A stretch of DNA of 10,019 bases from NCBI GenBank assembly GCA_020047875.1, contig JAIFNE010000093.1:1-10019 (forward strand), in the 5' to 3' direction. Shown piece after piece: positions 1 through 5,921 of this stretch; positions within the stretch are counted from its first letter, which is position 1; the number at the start of each line of letters is the position of its first letter. This DNA comes from Hydrogenophaga sp. Lineage in GTDB: Bacteria > Pseudomonadota > Gammaproteobacteria > Burkholderiales > Burkholderiaceae_C. A program made the translations under genes and the position numbers. Below the pieces are notes generated by a model. That model did not search any database and had not been told where the DNA came from. It saw nothing but the letters and a program-made list of their open reading frames with translations.

Positions 1-1
1 G

Positions 2-487
2 TGTCTGGACGATGCGGGCCGCGAGGTGCCGCCGGGGCAGCCTGGTGAGATCGCCATCAAAGGCCCGCAGGTGATGGCCGGTTACTGGCAGCGGCCTGAC
101 GAAACCGCCAAGGTCATGACGCCCGACGGCTACTTCAAGTCGGGTGACATCGGCACCATGGACGCGCGGGGCTTTTTCAGAATCGTCGACCGCAAGAAAG
201 ACATGATTCTTTGTGCGGGCTTCAATGTGTATCCGAACGAGATCGAAGACGTGGTCTCCAGCCTGCCGGGCGTGCTCGAATGTGCCGCGGTTGGCGTGCC
301 CGACGACAAGGCCGGCGAGGCGATCAAGCTGGTGATCGTGAAGCGGGACGCGGCGCTCACCGAAGCGCAGGTGCGCGCGCATTGCCGCGCCAATCTCACC
401 GGCTACAAGCAGCCCAAGGTGGTGGAGTTTCGCGCCGAGCTGCCCAAGACCCCCGTGGGCAAGATCCTGCGCCGTGAACTGAGATGA
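2..487 (+). CDS. fadD: Long-chain-fatty-acid--CoA ligase, C-terminal part (5' end outside window)
   Basis: This is the last 161 codons of an acyl-CoA synthetase of the AMP-forming (ANL) superfamily, which converts a fatty acid, ATP and CoA to acyl-CoA for beta-oxidation or lipid synthesis. The frame is open from base 2 and ends at TGA 485-487. Visible family motifs, in order, are YFKSGDIG (the conserved Asp that contacts ribose/ATP), the hinge region DRKKDMI, GFNVYPNEIED, which is typical of FadD-type enzymes, LTGYK, and the C-terminal GKILRREL containing the catalytic lysine of the adenylation step. The protein stops right after RRELR, as is usual. The residues just before GFNVYP read LCA, where I would expect something like LVS or ISG; this looks like ordinary variation. 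The stop overlaps the next start (ATGA), so the two are co-transcribed and probably translationally coupled. Family assignment is firm; exact chain-length preference cannot be read from this part. Confidence 0.9.
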   Translation, partial: CLDDAGREVPPGQPGEIAIKGPQVMAGYWQRPDETAKVMTPDGYFKSGDIGTMDARGFFRIVDRKKDMILCAGFNVYPNEIEDVVSSLPGVLECAAVGVPDDKAGEAIKLVIVKRDAALTEAQVRAHCRANLTGYKQPKVVEFRAELPKTPVGKILRRELR

Positions 488-1241
488 CCCGGCGCACCGC
501 GATCGTTGCCGCCTTGCACGAGGAGCTGGCCAGCGTGTTGGCGCTGATGCCTGACGAGCACCGGCAAACGGTGGGCGGGCGCGATTTCTGGCTGGGCCAC
601 CTGCATGGGCAGGCGGTGGTGGCGGTGCTCAGCGGCATCGGCAAGGTGGCCGCGGCCACCACGGCCACGCTGCTGATCGAGCGCTTTCAGGTCGGTCGCA
701 TCGTGTTCACCGGCGTGGCCGGTGGCCTGGGTGCGGGCGTTCGGGTGGGCGATGTGGTGGTGGCAGAGGCTTTTCTGCAGCACGACATGGACGCCTCGCC
801 CCTCTTCCCGCGCCACGAGGTGCCGGGCTACGCTACGGCCGCAGCCGCTTCGAGGCCGACCCGCCGCTGGCCGATCGGCTGGCCGGCGCCGCCGCGTCGA
901 TGCTGGCCGACCTGCCGAACGCGCTGCCGCCCGCCACGCGCATCGCCTTCGGCCTGCAGGCACCGCGGCTGCACCGGGGCCTGATCGTCAGTGGCGACCG
1001 CTTCGTGTGCACCACCGCCGAGAGCGCCGCCCTGCAAGGCGAACTGCCCGAGGCCCTGGCGGTGGAAATGGAGGGCGCCGCATTTGCGCAGGTCTGCCAC
1101 GACTTCGGCGTGCCGCTGGCTGTGGCGCGCACCATCTCCGACCGCGCCGACGACACGGCCCATGTGGACTTCCCGAGGTTTCTGCGCGAGGTGGCGAGCC
1201 GCTACAGCGGCGCCATGATCGAAGCTTTGTTCCGCCACTGA
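484..1241 (+). pseudogene. mtnN: 5'-methylthioadenosine/S-adenosylhomocysteine nucleosidase, frameshifted
   Basis: An intact protein of this family hydrolyses MTA and SAH to adenine plus the ribosyl-thio product, in methionine salvage and SAM by-product removal. The first part (ATG 484, overlapping the fadD stop) shows AALHEEL, including the N-terminal catalytic Glu region, then GIGKVAAA and FTGVAGGLGAGVRVGDVVV. About 115 codons in, the frame breaks at the 5-bp tandem duplication CTACG-CTACG (828-837) and runs on as nonsense to a stop at 982-984. The rest continues in another frame, with the diagnostic VEMEGAAFAQVC (ME motif, second catalytic Glu) and ISDRAD (catalytic Asp), ending at TGA 1239-1241. 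Removing one CTACG restores a continuous 250-residue protein with the sequence PGYGRSRFEAD across the join. As written, the first product lacks two catalytic residues and should be inactive. The gene is otherwise undecayed, so the lesion is recent, phase-variable, or an assembly error. Confidence 0.85.
828..837. repeat. 5-bp tandem duplication (CTACG x2) causing the mtnN frameshift
   Basis: The bases GGG-CTACG-CTACG-GCC contain two adjacent copies of CTACG. The reading frame upstream (from 484) and the frame downstream (ending at 1241) become one continuous nucleosidase frame when exactly one copy is removed, giving the local peptide VPGYGRSRF. Slipped-strand replication is the simplest explanation. 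A whole 5-base duplication is a less common sequencing error than a homopolymer slip, but it is not excluded. Confidence 0.8.
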
Positions 1242-1355
1242 GCGGGCCGGCGCGAGATACCCCACCGAGAACGCGGCGCAACCGGCTTTGCCGCGGGGCG
1301 CACCGCGTTGCCCCTTGAGGGAGTGACGCCGCAGGCGGCGCGGGGGGAGCGATTT
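1242..1355. repeat. Intergenic lead-in with a degenerate copy of the 81-bp repeat (clearest at 1311-1350)
   Basis: No gene is seen here. The stretch 1311-1350 (starting CCTTGAGGGAGTGACGCC) aligns with the second half of the 81-bp unit that follows (CCTTGGGGGGCAGCGACCC and onward), with several substitutions and gaps. It therefore looks like an older, decayed copy upstream of the clean array. A short inverted repeat, CGCGGC (1272-1277) with GCCGCG (1290-1295) around a 12-base loop, follows the mtnN stop but has no T-run. It could be a weak hairpin at the mtnN mRNA end. Confidence 0.5.
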
Positions 1356-1591
1356 GCCGCCGGGCCGCCCCAAGGCAAATCAGCCCCCTTGGGGGGCAGC
1401 GACCCGCGCAGCGGCGGAGTGTGGGGGCCGCGTTTCGCCGCCGGGCCGCCCCAAGGCGAATCAGCCCCCTTGGGGGGCAGCGACCCGCGCAGCGGCGGAG
1501 TGTGGGGGCCGCGTTTTGCCGCCGGGCCGCCCCAAGGCGAATCAGCCCCCTTGGGGGGGCAGCGACCCGCGCAGCGGCGGAGTGTGGGGGC
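1356..1591. repeat. Tandem array of 81-bp GC-rich units (about 2.9 copies)
   Basis: Units begin at 1356, 1437 and 1518, each with GCCGCCGGGCCGCCCCAAGG. The first two units are both exactly 81 bp and differ at only two positions. The third carries one extra G in its G-run and ends 74 bases in, next to the corA stop. Inside each unit CCCCAAGG and CCTTGGGG form an inverted repeat around an approximately 11-base spacer, so each unit can fold into a hairpin on either strand. It is followed by GCGACCCGCGCAGCGG and a G-rich end. Because 81 is divisible by 3, frames through the array stay open and give repeating 27-residue peptides. I regard these as by-products of the repeat. The array fills the junction between convergent mtnN and corA. 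A related inverted copy lies at 7497-7611. Confidence 0.9.
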
Positions 1592-1592
1592 G

Positions 1593-2579
1593 CTATCTCA
1601 ACCAGCCGCGTTTGCGGAAGTACAGCATGGGTCCGACCGCAGACAAGACCATGAGGCCGAGCGCAAACGGGTAGCCGGCCTGCCAGTCCAGCTCGGGCAT
1701 GAACTTGAAGTTCATGCCGTACACGCTGGCGATCAGCGTGGGCGGCAGCAGGGCGACGCTGGCCACCGAGAAGATCTTGATGATCTTGTTCTGGTTGATG
1801 TTGATGAAACCGACCGTGGCGTCCATCAGGAAGTTGATCTTGTCGAACAGGAACGCGGTGTGGCTGTCGAGCGAGTCGAGGTCGCGCAGGATCTGACGCG
1901 CATCTTCGAACTGCTCAGCGCTCAGCAGGCGGCTGCGCATCATGAAGCTCACCGCGCGGCGGGTGTCCATCACGTTGCGCCGGATGCGACCCGACATGTC
2001 TTCGTGGCGCGCGATCGCAGACAGCACCTGGCCGGCCTTGTCGTCGGTCACATCGCCCGCGAGCACCTGGCGGCTGGCGGTTTCGAGATCGTCGTAAATG
2101 TCTTCCAGCGTGTCGGCGCAGTACTCGGCGTCGGCGTCGAACAGCATCAGCAGCACGTCTTTGGCGTCTTCGATCAGACCGGGCATGCGCCGCGCGCGCA
2201 TGCGAAGCAGACGGAACACGGGCACGTCTTCATCGTGAATCGAAAACAGCACGCCCTGGCTTTTGAGCGAGGCGTTGTGCTCATTCAGAATGAAGGCCAC
2301 GCGGATGGCGTGGGGGTTGTCGGGATCGTCGATCAGGAAGTCGCTGCGCACATGCAGCTCGCCGTTGTCTTCCTTGAAGAAGCGGGCAGATTCCTCGATG
2401 TCTTCGTCCATCGCGTCTTCGGGAATCGACAGGCCGAAATGCTGCTTGACCCAGCGGCGCTCTTCCACCGTGGGCGATTCGAGATCGACCCAGATCGGCT
2501 GGAAGCGGGCAAGCTCCTCCAGCGATTCGATTTCTTCCTGGAACAGGCGGCCGTTGGCCAGGGTAAAGACGTTGAGCAT
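1593..2579 (-). CDS. corA: CorA family magnesium/cobalt transport protein
   Basis: This is a homopentameric inner-membrane Mg2+ (also Co2+/Ni2+) channel. The 328-residue product has the usual CorA layout: a long acidic, mostly helical cytoplasmic domain (about 1-265), then two membrane segments at about 269-287 and 304-321, and a short basic C-terminus (RKRGWLR). The signature YGMNF sits at the end of the first membrane helix (GMN at 288-290), where the family places the selectivity-filter loop. The acidic periplasmic loop (MPELDW) follows. Start ATG is at 2577-2579 with a Shine-Dalgarno-like GGGAG (2587-2591) 7-8 bases upstream. The stop is TAG at 1593-1595, abutting the 81-bp repeat array. 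It lies downstream of the patatin gene on the same strand with a 191-bp gap, long enough to have its own promoter. Length and motif are standard, and identification is secure. Confidence 0.96.
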   Translation of the reverse strand: MLNVFTLANGRLFQEEIESLEELARFQPIWVDLESPTVEERRWVKQHFGLSIPEDAMDEDIEESARFFKEDNGELHVRSDFLIDDPDNPHAIRVAFILNEHNASLKSQGVLFSIHDEDVPVFRLLRMRARRMPGLIEDAKDVLLMLFDADAEYCADTLEDIYDDLETASRQVLAGDVTDDKAGQVLSAIARHEDMSGRIRRNVMDTRRAVSFMMRSRLLSAEQFEDARQILRDLDSLDSHTAFLFDKINFLMDATVGFININQNKIIKIFSVASVALLPPTLIASVYGMNFKFMPELDWQAGYPFALGLMVLSAVGPMLYFRKRGWLR

Positions 2580-2606
2580 GGCGACGCTCCCGGTGGGCTG
2601 AGGAGG

Positions 2607-2628
2607 CCGAGGCCAGCGGCAGCCTCGG
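2607..2628 (-). other. Short hairpin in the corA 5' leader
   Basis: CCGAGGC (2607-2613) and GCCTCGG (2622-2628) are perfect inverted repeats around an 8-base loop. They lie about 28-50 bases upstream of the corA start. There is no T-run on the minus strand after it, so it does not read as an intrinsic terminator for the upstream patatin gene. Whether it has a role in corA expression is unknown; a 7-bp GC-rich stem can arise by chance in DNA of this composition. The rest of the 2580-2770 gap shows nothing I can name. Confidence 0.35.
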
Positions 2629-2770
2629 GGAAGTTCGGTGCATTTTCAGCGGCTGGCCGCGCCGGTGCGGTGGTCGTTGGCATGACGGCGCTCGGCCCGG
2701 TTCGCAAGCTGCAAGCAACAGACGGGTGGCGGTGCTTTCCGTGGGTTCTGGCGTGTTCGGCAGCGCGCGA

Positions 2771-4084
2771 TTATGGCACCGCACCCGGCGCTGGCCGGGC
2801 CTCGGGCTGGGCAAAGAATGCCATCAGTTCGTCTTTGCGGCGCCAGGCGTCGCCCGCGCCGAGCTCAGTCAGCGCCTGGATGAAATCGGCTTCGAACAGC
2901 AGGTAGCTGGCCAGTGCCGCGGCGCTGCCGGCGGCGCCGCGGCGCGGATCGAGGGCGCGTGTGGCGGCGGGCAGACTGCCGATGTGTTTGTGGGCCAGTT
3001 CATCAAGCGAGAAACTGGGCTGAATGGCCAGCACGTCGACCGGTCGATAGGGCAGCGCAGCGGCCAGATGGGGCGGCAGCTTGGCCAGGGTTTGGCTGAC
3101 GCGCTGCGCCTGCTCGACATCGGACTGCAACGTGTCGTGAAACACGCTGGCCATGGCGTGGCCCGCGATGGTGCCGGCGGTGGGCTCTTCGGTGCTGCGC
3201 CCGCCCATGCCCGCGCGCTGGGGTTGCCCGACCCCGATCACCAGCACCCGCCGCGCGCCAAAGTGGATGGCGGGCGACAGCGGCGAGAGCTGGCGCATGG
3301 AGCCGTCACCAAAGAACTCCTTGTGACCCTCGACCCACAGCGGCACCGCCGGGAACAGGAAGGGAATGGCGCTCGATGCCATGAGGTGCTCGATCGTGAC
3401 CGGCTGAAATGCGGCGCGTCGGCCGGGCCGGTGCCAGGGTTGCAGGCCAGGGCTCGCGCTGGTGTGGCAGAAAGTCCAGTGTTCACCGGTGGTGTAGCTG
3501 GAAGCGGTGACCCCCAGCACCTCGATCTGCCCCTGCGCCAGCGCGCGCTCGATGCCCGGCAGGTCGATGGCGCGGTGCAGTGTGTCCACCAGCGGCAGCG
3601 TGTCGAGCAGGGCGCGGTGTTTGCGGACCTGTCTGGCCAGGGTGAGCCCGGCCACCACCCGGTTCGCGCGCACCCAGCCCGGCGCATCGAGCCGGTACAC
3701 CCGTTCAGAGCGCAATTCGGCCCAGAAGGCCGCCAACTGCGGCAGCGCGTGCAAACCCTGGTGGGCGCAGCTGGCCAGGTAGCTCGCGTTGAGGGCGCCG
3801 GCCGAGGTGCCGAACAACCAGCGAAAGGGGAACGGTGGCGCGGACTGGGGCGTGGTGGCCGGGTGGCTGGTGGCCAGCATCGCAGCCAGTGCCTTGAGCA
3901 CGCCCGCCTGGTAGGCGGTGCGCGCACCGCCGCCCATGAGAACCAGAGCGCAGGCGCCATCCGGCGGCGCGGGCAGCTCGGCGTCGATCAGGTTGCGCGT
4001 GATCAGGGTATCGAGTGACACGGGGCGGCTGCCTTGTGTGAGGGGGGCGGGATGCACAGGGGTACAGTGCAGATAGAAAATCAT
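2771..4084 (-). CDS. Patatin-like phospholipase family protein
   Basis: Patatin-domain proteins are serine lipases/acyl hydrolases that use a Ser-Asp dyad. In this 437-residue frame the oxyanion-hole glycine motif GGGARTAYQAGVL is at 51-63, the nucleophile elbow GTSAG at 92-96 (Ser94), and the Asp motif DGSMRQ at 260-265 (Asp260), in the right order and spacing. HLMASSAIPFLFPAV just before the Asp is also typical of bacterial members. No membrane segment is obvious. The longest frame starts at ATG 4082-4084, which overlaps the divergent MFS start. A GTG at 4019-4021 (residue 22), preceded by AAGG about 10 bases upstream, is a good alternative start and would leave 61 bp for divergent promoters. 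The predicted N-terminal 21 residues look non-conserved, which favours the shorter form. Substrate and physiological role cannot be inferred. It is codirectional with corA downstream. Confidence 0.9.
   Translation of the reverse strand: MIFYLHCTPVHPAPLTQGSRPVSLDTLITRNLIDAELPAPPDGACALVLMGGGARTAYQAGVLKALAAMLATSHPATTPQSAPPFPFRWLFGTSAGALNASYLASCAHQGLHALPQLAAFWAELRSERVYRLDAPGWVRANRVVAGLTLARQVRKHRALLDTLPLVDTLHRAIDLPGIERALAQGQIEVLGVTASSYTTGEHWTFCHTSASPGLQPWHRPGRRAAFQPVTIEHLMASSAIPFLFPAVPLWVEGHKEFFGDGSMRQLSPLSPAIHFGARRVLVIGVGQPQRAGMGGRSTEEPTAGTIAGHAMASVFHDTLQSDVEQAQRVSQTLAKLPPHLAAALPYRPVDVLAIQPSFSLDELAHKHIGSLPAATRALDPRRGAAGSAAALASYLLFEADFIQALTELGAGDAWRRKDELMAFFAQPEARPAPGAVP
4053..4071. promoter_or_regulatory. 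Small inverted repeat between divergent patatin and MFS genes
   Basis: TGCAC (4053-4057) and GTGCA (4067-4071) form a short dyad with a 9-base spacer, placed 12-30 bases before the MFS start. If the patatin gene starts at GTG 4021, this dyad falls in the middle of the 61-bp divergent intergenic region, a typical operator position. I see no convincing -35/-10 pair on either strand, and five-base arms are weak evidence. Confidence 0.2.
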
Positions 4085-5309
4085 GACACATCCTCACCTC
4101 TCTGCGCAGCGCGAGCGCTGGCTGCTGCTGACCATCGCTGGCATCCAGTTCACGCACATCCTGGATTTCATGATCATGATGCCGCTGGGGCCGCAGTTCA
4201 CGCGGCTCTTCGCCATCAGCGACGCGCAGTTCGGTCTGCTGGTGTCTGCCTACACCCTGTCGGCCGGTGTGTCCGGTCTGGCCGCTGCCACGTATGTGGA
4301 CCGCTTCGACCGCAAGCGCTTGCTGCTCACCTTGTATGTGCTGTTCGCGCTGGCCACGCTGGCTTGCGGCCTGGCCCCGGGCTACGGCTTTCTGATGGCC
4401 GCGCGGGTGGCGGCCGGGATGTTTGGCGGCGTGTTGTCCGCGTTGTCCCAGACCATCGTGGCCGACGTGGTGCCGTTCGAGCGGCGCGGCCGCGCCATGG
4501 GCATCGTGATGTCGTCCTTTGCGGTGTCCACGGTGGCTGGCGTGCCCGCCGGGCTGTACATCGCCAACCAGCTCGGCTGGCAGGCCGCGTTCATTGCCAT
4601 TGCGCTGCTCAGTGCCCTGCTGGCTGGCGGTGCGGCGCTCACCCTGCCCCGGCTGGACAGCCACCTGCGTGGTGCCCATCGGCCTTCGGCCTGGCGTGGC
4701 ATTGCCATGGTGCTGAGCGAGCGCAACCACCTGGAGGCCTTCGGGTTTTCTGCCCTGATGATGTTTGCTGGCTTCTTGGTGATCCCTTTCATCACCATCT
4801 ACCTGCAGGCCAATGTGGGCCTCACCGATGAGCAGATTCCCCTGATCTACCTCTGCGGCGGGCTGGCCACGCTGGTCTCGGCGCGCGTGGTGGGCCACCT
4901 GACGGACCGCATCGGCAAGGTGCGCACCTTTTCCCTGCTGGCCGTGCTGGTTGTTCTGCCGCTGTTGGCCATGACCCTGCTGCGCCCGGCGCCGCTGCCC
5001 CTGGTGTTGCTGGTCTCGACCTTGCTGTTCGTGCTCCTGAGTGGCCGCATGATTCCGGGCATGGCTCTGGTCACCTCAGCCGCCGATCCCGCCCTGCGCG
5101 GAACCTTCATGGCGTTCAATTCGGCGGTGCAGTCGGCGGCCATGGGTGCGGCATCGTTCCTCGGCGGCTCGATCATCAGCCGCGATGCGGCTGGTCTGGT
5201 GCAGCACTACTGGGTGTCCGGACTCATAGGCGCGACGGCCAGCCTGGTGTCCATCGGGCTCGCGCGGCGGCTGGTGCTGCATGGCGGCATTGCCGGTCGT
5301 CCCGCCTGA
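4083..5309 (+). CDS. MFS transporter, 12-TM drug-efflux-like permease (AraJ/DHA1-type)
   Basis: This is an inner-membrane major facilitator protein of 408 residues, close to the usual 400 for 12-helix members. It is strongly hydrophobic throughout. The first helix starts near residue 13, and the two halves are separated by a basic central loop (about 190-207). The MFS motif A is visible in the loop between helices 2 and 3 as DRFDRKRLL (73-81), with a degenerate second copy DRIGKVR (275-281) in the 8/9 loop. VAGVPAGLYIANQLGWQAAF (151-170) resembles the antiporter motif C at helix 5, which favours proton-coupled export over uptake. The substrate is not predictable; DHA1-type members include exporters of drugs, sugars and amino-acid-like compounds. 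The start ATG 4083-4085 is preceded only by a weak ribosome-binding site and shares two bases with the longest patatin frame on the other strand. TGA is at 5307-5309; 134 bp then separate it from hpf. Confidence 0.9.
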   Translation: MTHPHLSAQRERWLLLTIAGIQFTHILDFMIMMPLGPQFTRLFAISDAQFGLLVSAYTLSAGVSGLAAATYVDRFDRKRLLLTLYVLFALATLACGLAPGYGFLMAARVAAGMFGGVLSALSQTIVADVVPFERRGRAMGIVMSSFAVSTVAGVPAGLYIANQLGWQAAFIAIALLSALLAGGAALTLPRLDSHLRGAHRPSAWRGIAMVLSERNHLEAFGFSALMMFAGFLVIPFITIYLQANVGLTDEQIPLIYLCGGLATLVSARVVGHLTDRIGKVRTFSLLAVLVVLPLLAMTLLRPAPLPLVLLVSTLLFVLLSGRMIPGMALVTSAADPALRGTFMAFNSAVQSAAMGAASFLGGSIISRDAAGLVQHYWVSGLIGATASLVSIGLARRLVLHGGIAGRPA

Positions 5310-5333
5310 CGCACACTTTGTTGCAGTGCGGGA

Positions 5334-5362
5334 TTGCGCCAGGGGGTTTTCATGGGCATAGT
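5334..5362 (+). promoter_or_regulatory. Possible sigma70-type promoter for hpf
   Basis: TTGCGC (5334-5339) and CATAGT (5357-5362) are separated by 17 bases, the preferred spacing, with 3/6 and 4/6 matches to the consensus. It would place the transcript start near 5369, giving a leader of about 75 bases. The match is modest, and no sigma54-type GG/GC pair was evident. Confidence 0.3.
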
Positions 5363-5383
5363 GAACCCAACACGTTCCCGTCG

Positions 5384-5409
5384 CCGCCGGGGGCGTTCCC
5401 ATCCGGCGG
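5384..5409 (+). other. Hairpin in the hpf leader
   Basis: CCGCCGG (5384-5390) and CCGGCGG (5403-5409) are perfect inverted repeats with a 12-base loop, about 20 bases before the AGGAGG ribosome-binding site of hpf. The structure leaves the ribosome-binding site free. No T-run follows, so it is not an intrinsic terminator of the MFS gene. The function is unknown. Confidence 0.35.
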
Positions 5410-5443
5410 TTTGTGTCAACCCGGAGCAACAGGAGGCTCATGT

Positions 5444-5773
5444 ATGAACTTGACGATCAGCGGCCATCATCTCGAAGTCACGCCCGCCCTGCGCGGTTAC
5501 GTCACCACCAAGCTGGAGCGCATCTCCCGGCATTTCGACCAGGTGGTCGATGTCAAGGTGCTGCTGACGGTGGACAACCTGAAGGAAAAAGACCTTCGCC
5601 AGCGGGCTGAGTGCAACATTCACGTCAAGGGCAAAGACCTGTTTGCGGAATGTGCTCACGCCGACCTCTACGCCGCCGTCGATGAACTCGCCGACAAACT
5701 CGATCGCCAGGTGTTGCGTTACAAAGACAAGGCGCAAGACCACCACCACGAATCGGCCAAACGCCTGATGTGA
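5444..5773 (+). CDS. hpf: Ribosome hibernation-promoting factor, short form (HPF/YfiA family)
   Basis: The family binds the small ribosomal subunit in the mRNA/tRNA channel and stabilises inactive ribosomes during stress or stationary phase. The 109-residue product begins MNLTISGHHLEVTPALRGYV and includes the conserved beta-alpha-beta-beta-beta-alpha fold segments, with AHADLYAAVDELADKLDRQV (71-90) forming the second helix. The tail is histidine-rich (QDHHHESAK). It lacks the C-terminal dimerisation domain of long HPF, so it is the short form that in enterobacteria works with RMF. I chose ATG 5444 because a strong AGGAGG (5431-5436) sits 7 bases upstream and homology starts exactly there; the frame is open further upstream but without family resemblance. 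An intrinsic terminator follows at 5832-5861. In many proteobacteria hpf lies between rpoN and ptsN; here an MFS gene stands where rpoN would be, so rpoN is presumably elsewhere. Confidence 0.95.
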   Translation: MNLTISGHHLEVTPALRGYVTTKLERISRHFDQVVDVKVLLTVDNLKEKDLRQRAECNIHVKGKDLFAECAHADLYAAVDELADKLDRQVLRYKDKAQDHHHESAKRLM

Positions 5774-5831
5774 CGGGTGACGCCGTTCACGGTCTGCCAG
5801 GGGCTGTCCGTGAACTATGTTGCGATGCAGC

Positions 5832-5861
5832 AAGCCGCTTGTGTTGTCAAGCGGCTTTTTT
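5832..5861 (+). terminator. Intrinsic (rho-independent) terminator after hpf
   Basis: AAGCCGCTTG (5832-5841) and CAAGCGGCTT (5848-5857) form a perfect 10-bp stem around the loop TGTTGT, followed directly by a T-run (5856-5861). This is the clearest terminator in the window. It lies 58 bases after the hpf stop and implies that most hpf transcripts end here, so that ptsN needs its own promoter or partial read-through. Confidence 0.9.
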
Positions 5862-5873
5862 GTCTTCCCGGGC

Positions 5874-5901
5874 TGGTCAAGCCAGGCCAAGTCGGCATAA
5901 T
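5874..5901 (+). promoter_or_regulatory. Probable sigma70-type promoter for ptsN-hprK
   Basis: TGGTCA (5874-5879) and CATAAT (5896-5901) have 16-base spacing, with 4/6 and 5/6 consensus matches. The site lies just after the hpf terminator and about 20 bases before the ptsN start, so the predicted transcript would have a leader of roughly 15 bases that includes the AGAGG ribosome-binding site. Its position, directly after a strong terminator, supports the call. Confidence 0.5.
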
Positions 5902-5921
5902 TTGCGCTCCAAGAGGCCCAC

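Noticed and set aside
828..900. Programmed ribosomal frameshifting in mtnN
   Set aside because: There is no slippery heptamer or downstream pseudoknot evident, and the break coincides with an exact 5-bp duplication whose removal restores the frame, so a mutation or artefact is simpler.
1308..2906. A 532-codon plus-strand open frame crossing the repeat array and antisense to corA
   Set aside because: Its first part is the in-frame repeat (81 bp is divisible by 3) and the rest is antisense to a clear CorA with full motifs. The translation is low-complexity and resembles no family; this is typical of GC-rich shadow frames.
2726..4018. A 430-codon plus-strand open frame antisense to the patatin gene
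   Set aside because: The opposite strand encodes all patatin motifs in order. The plus-strand translation is rich in Gly, Ala, Arg and Gln without recognisable domains.
3705..4898. A 397-codon minus-strand open frame antisense to the MFS gene
   Set aside because: The plus strand has a full 12-TM MFS protein. The minus translation is His/Gln/Gly-rich and carries no known domain.
5318..5443. N-terminal extension of hpf
   Set aside because: The upstream in-frame residues have no family resemblance, while ATG 5444 has a strong AGGAGG site and starts the conserved sequence.
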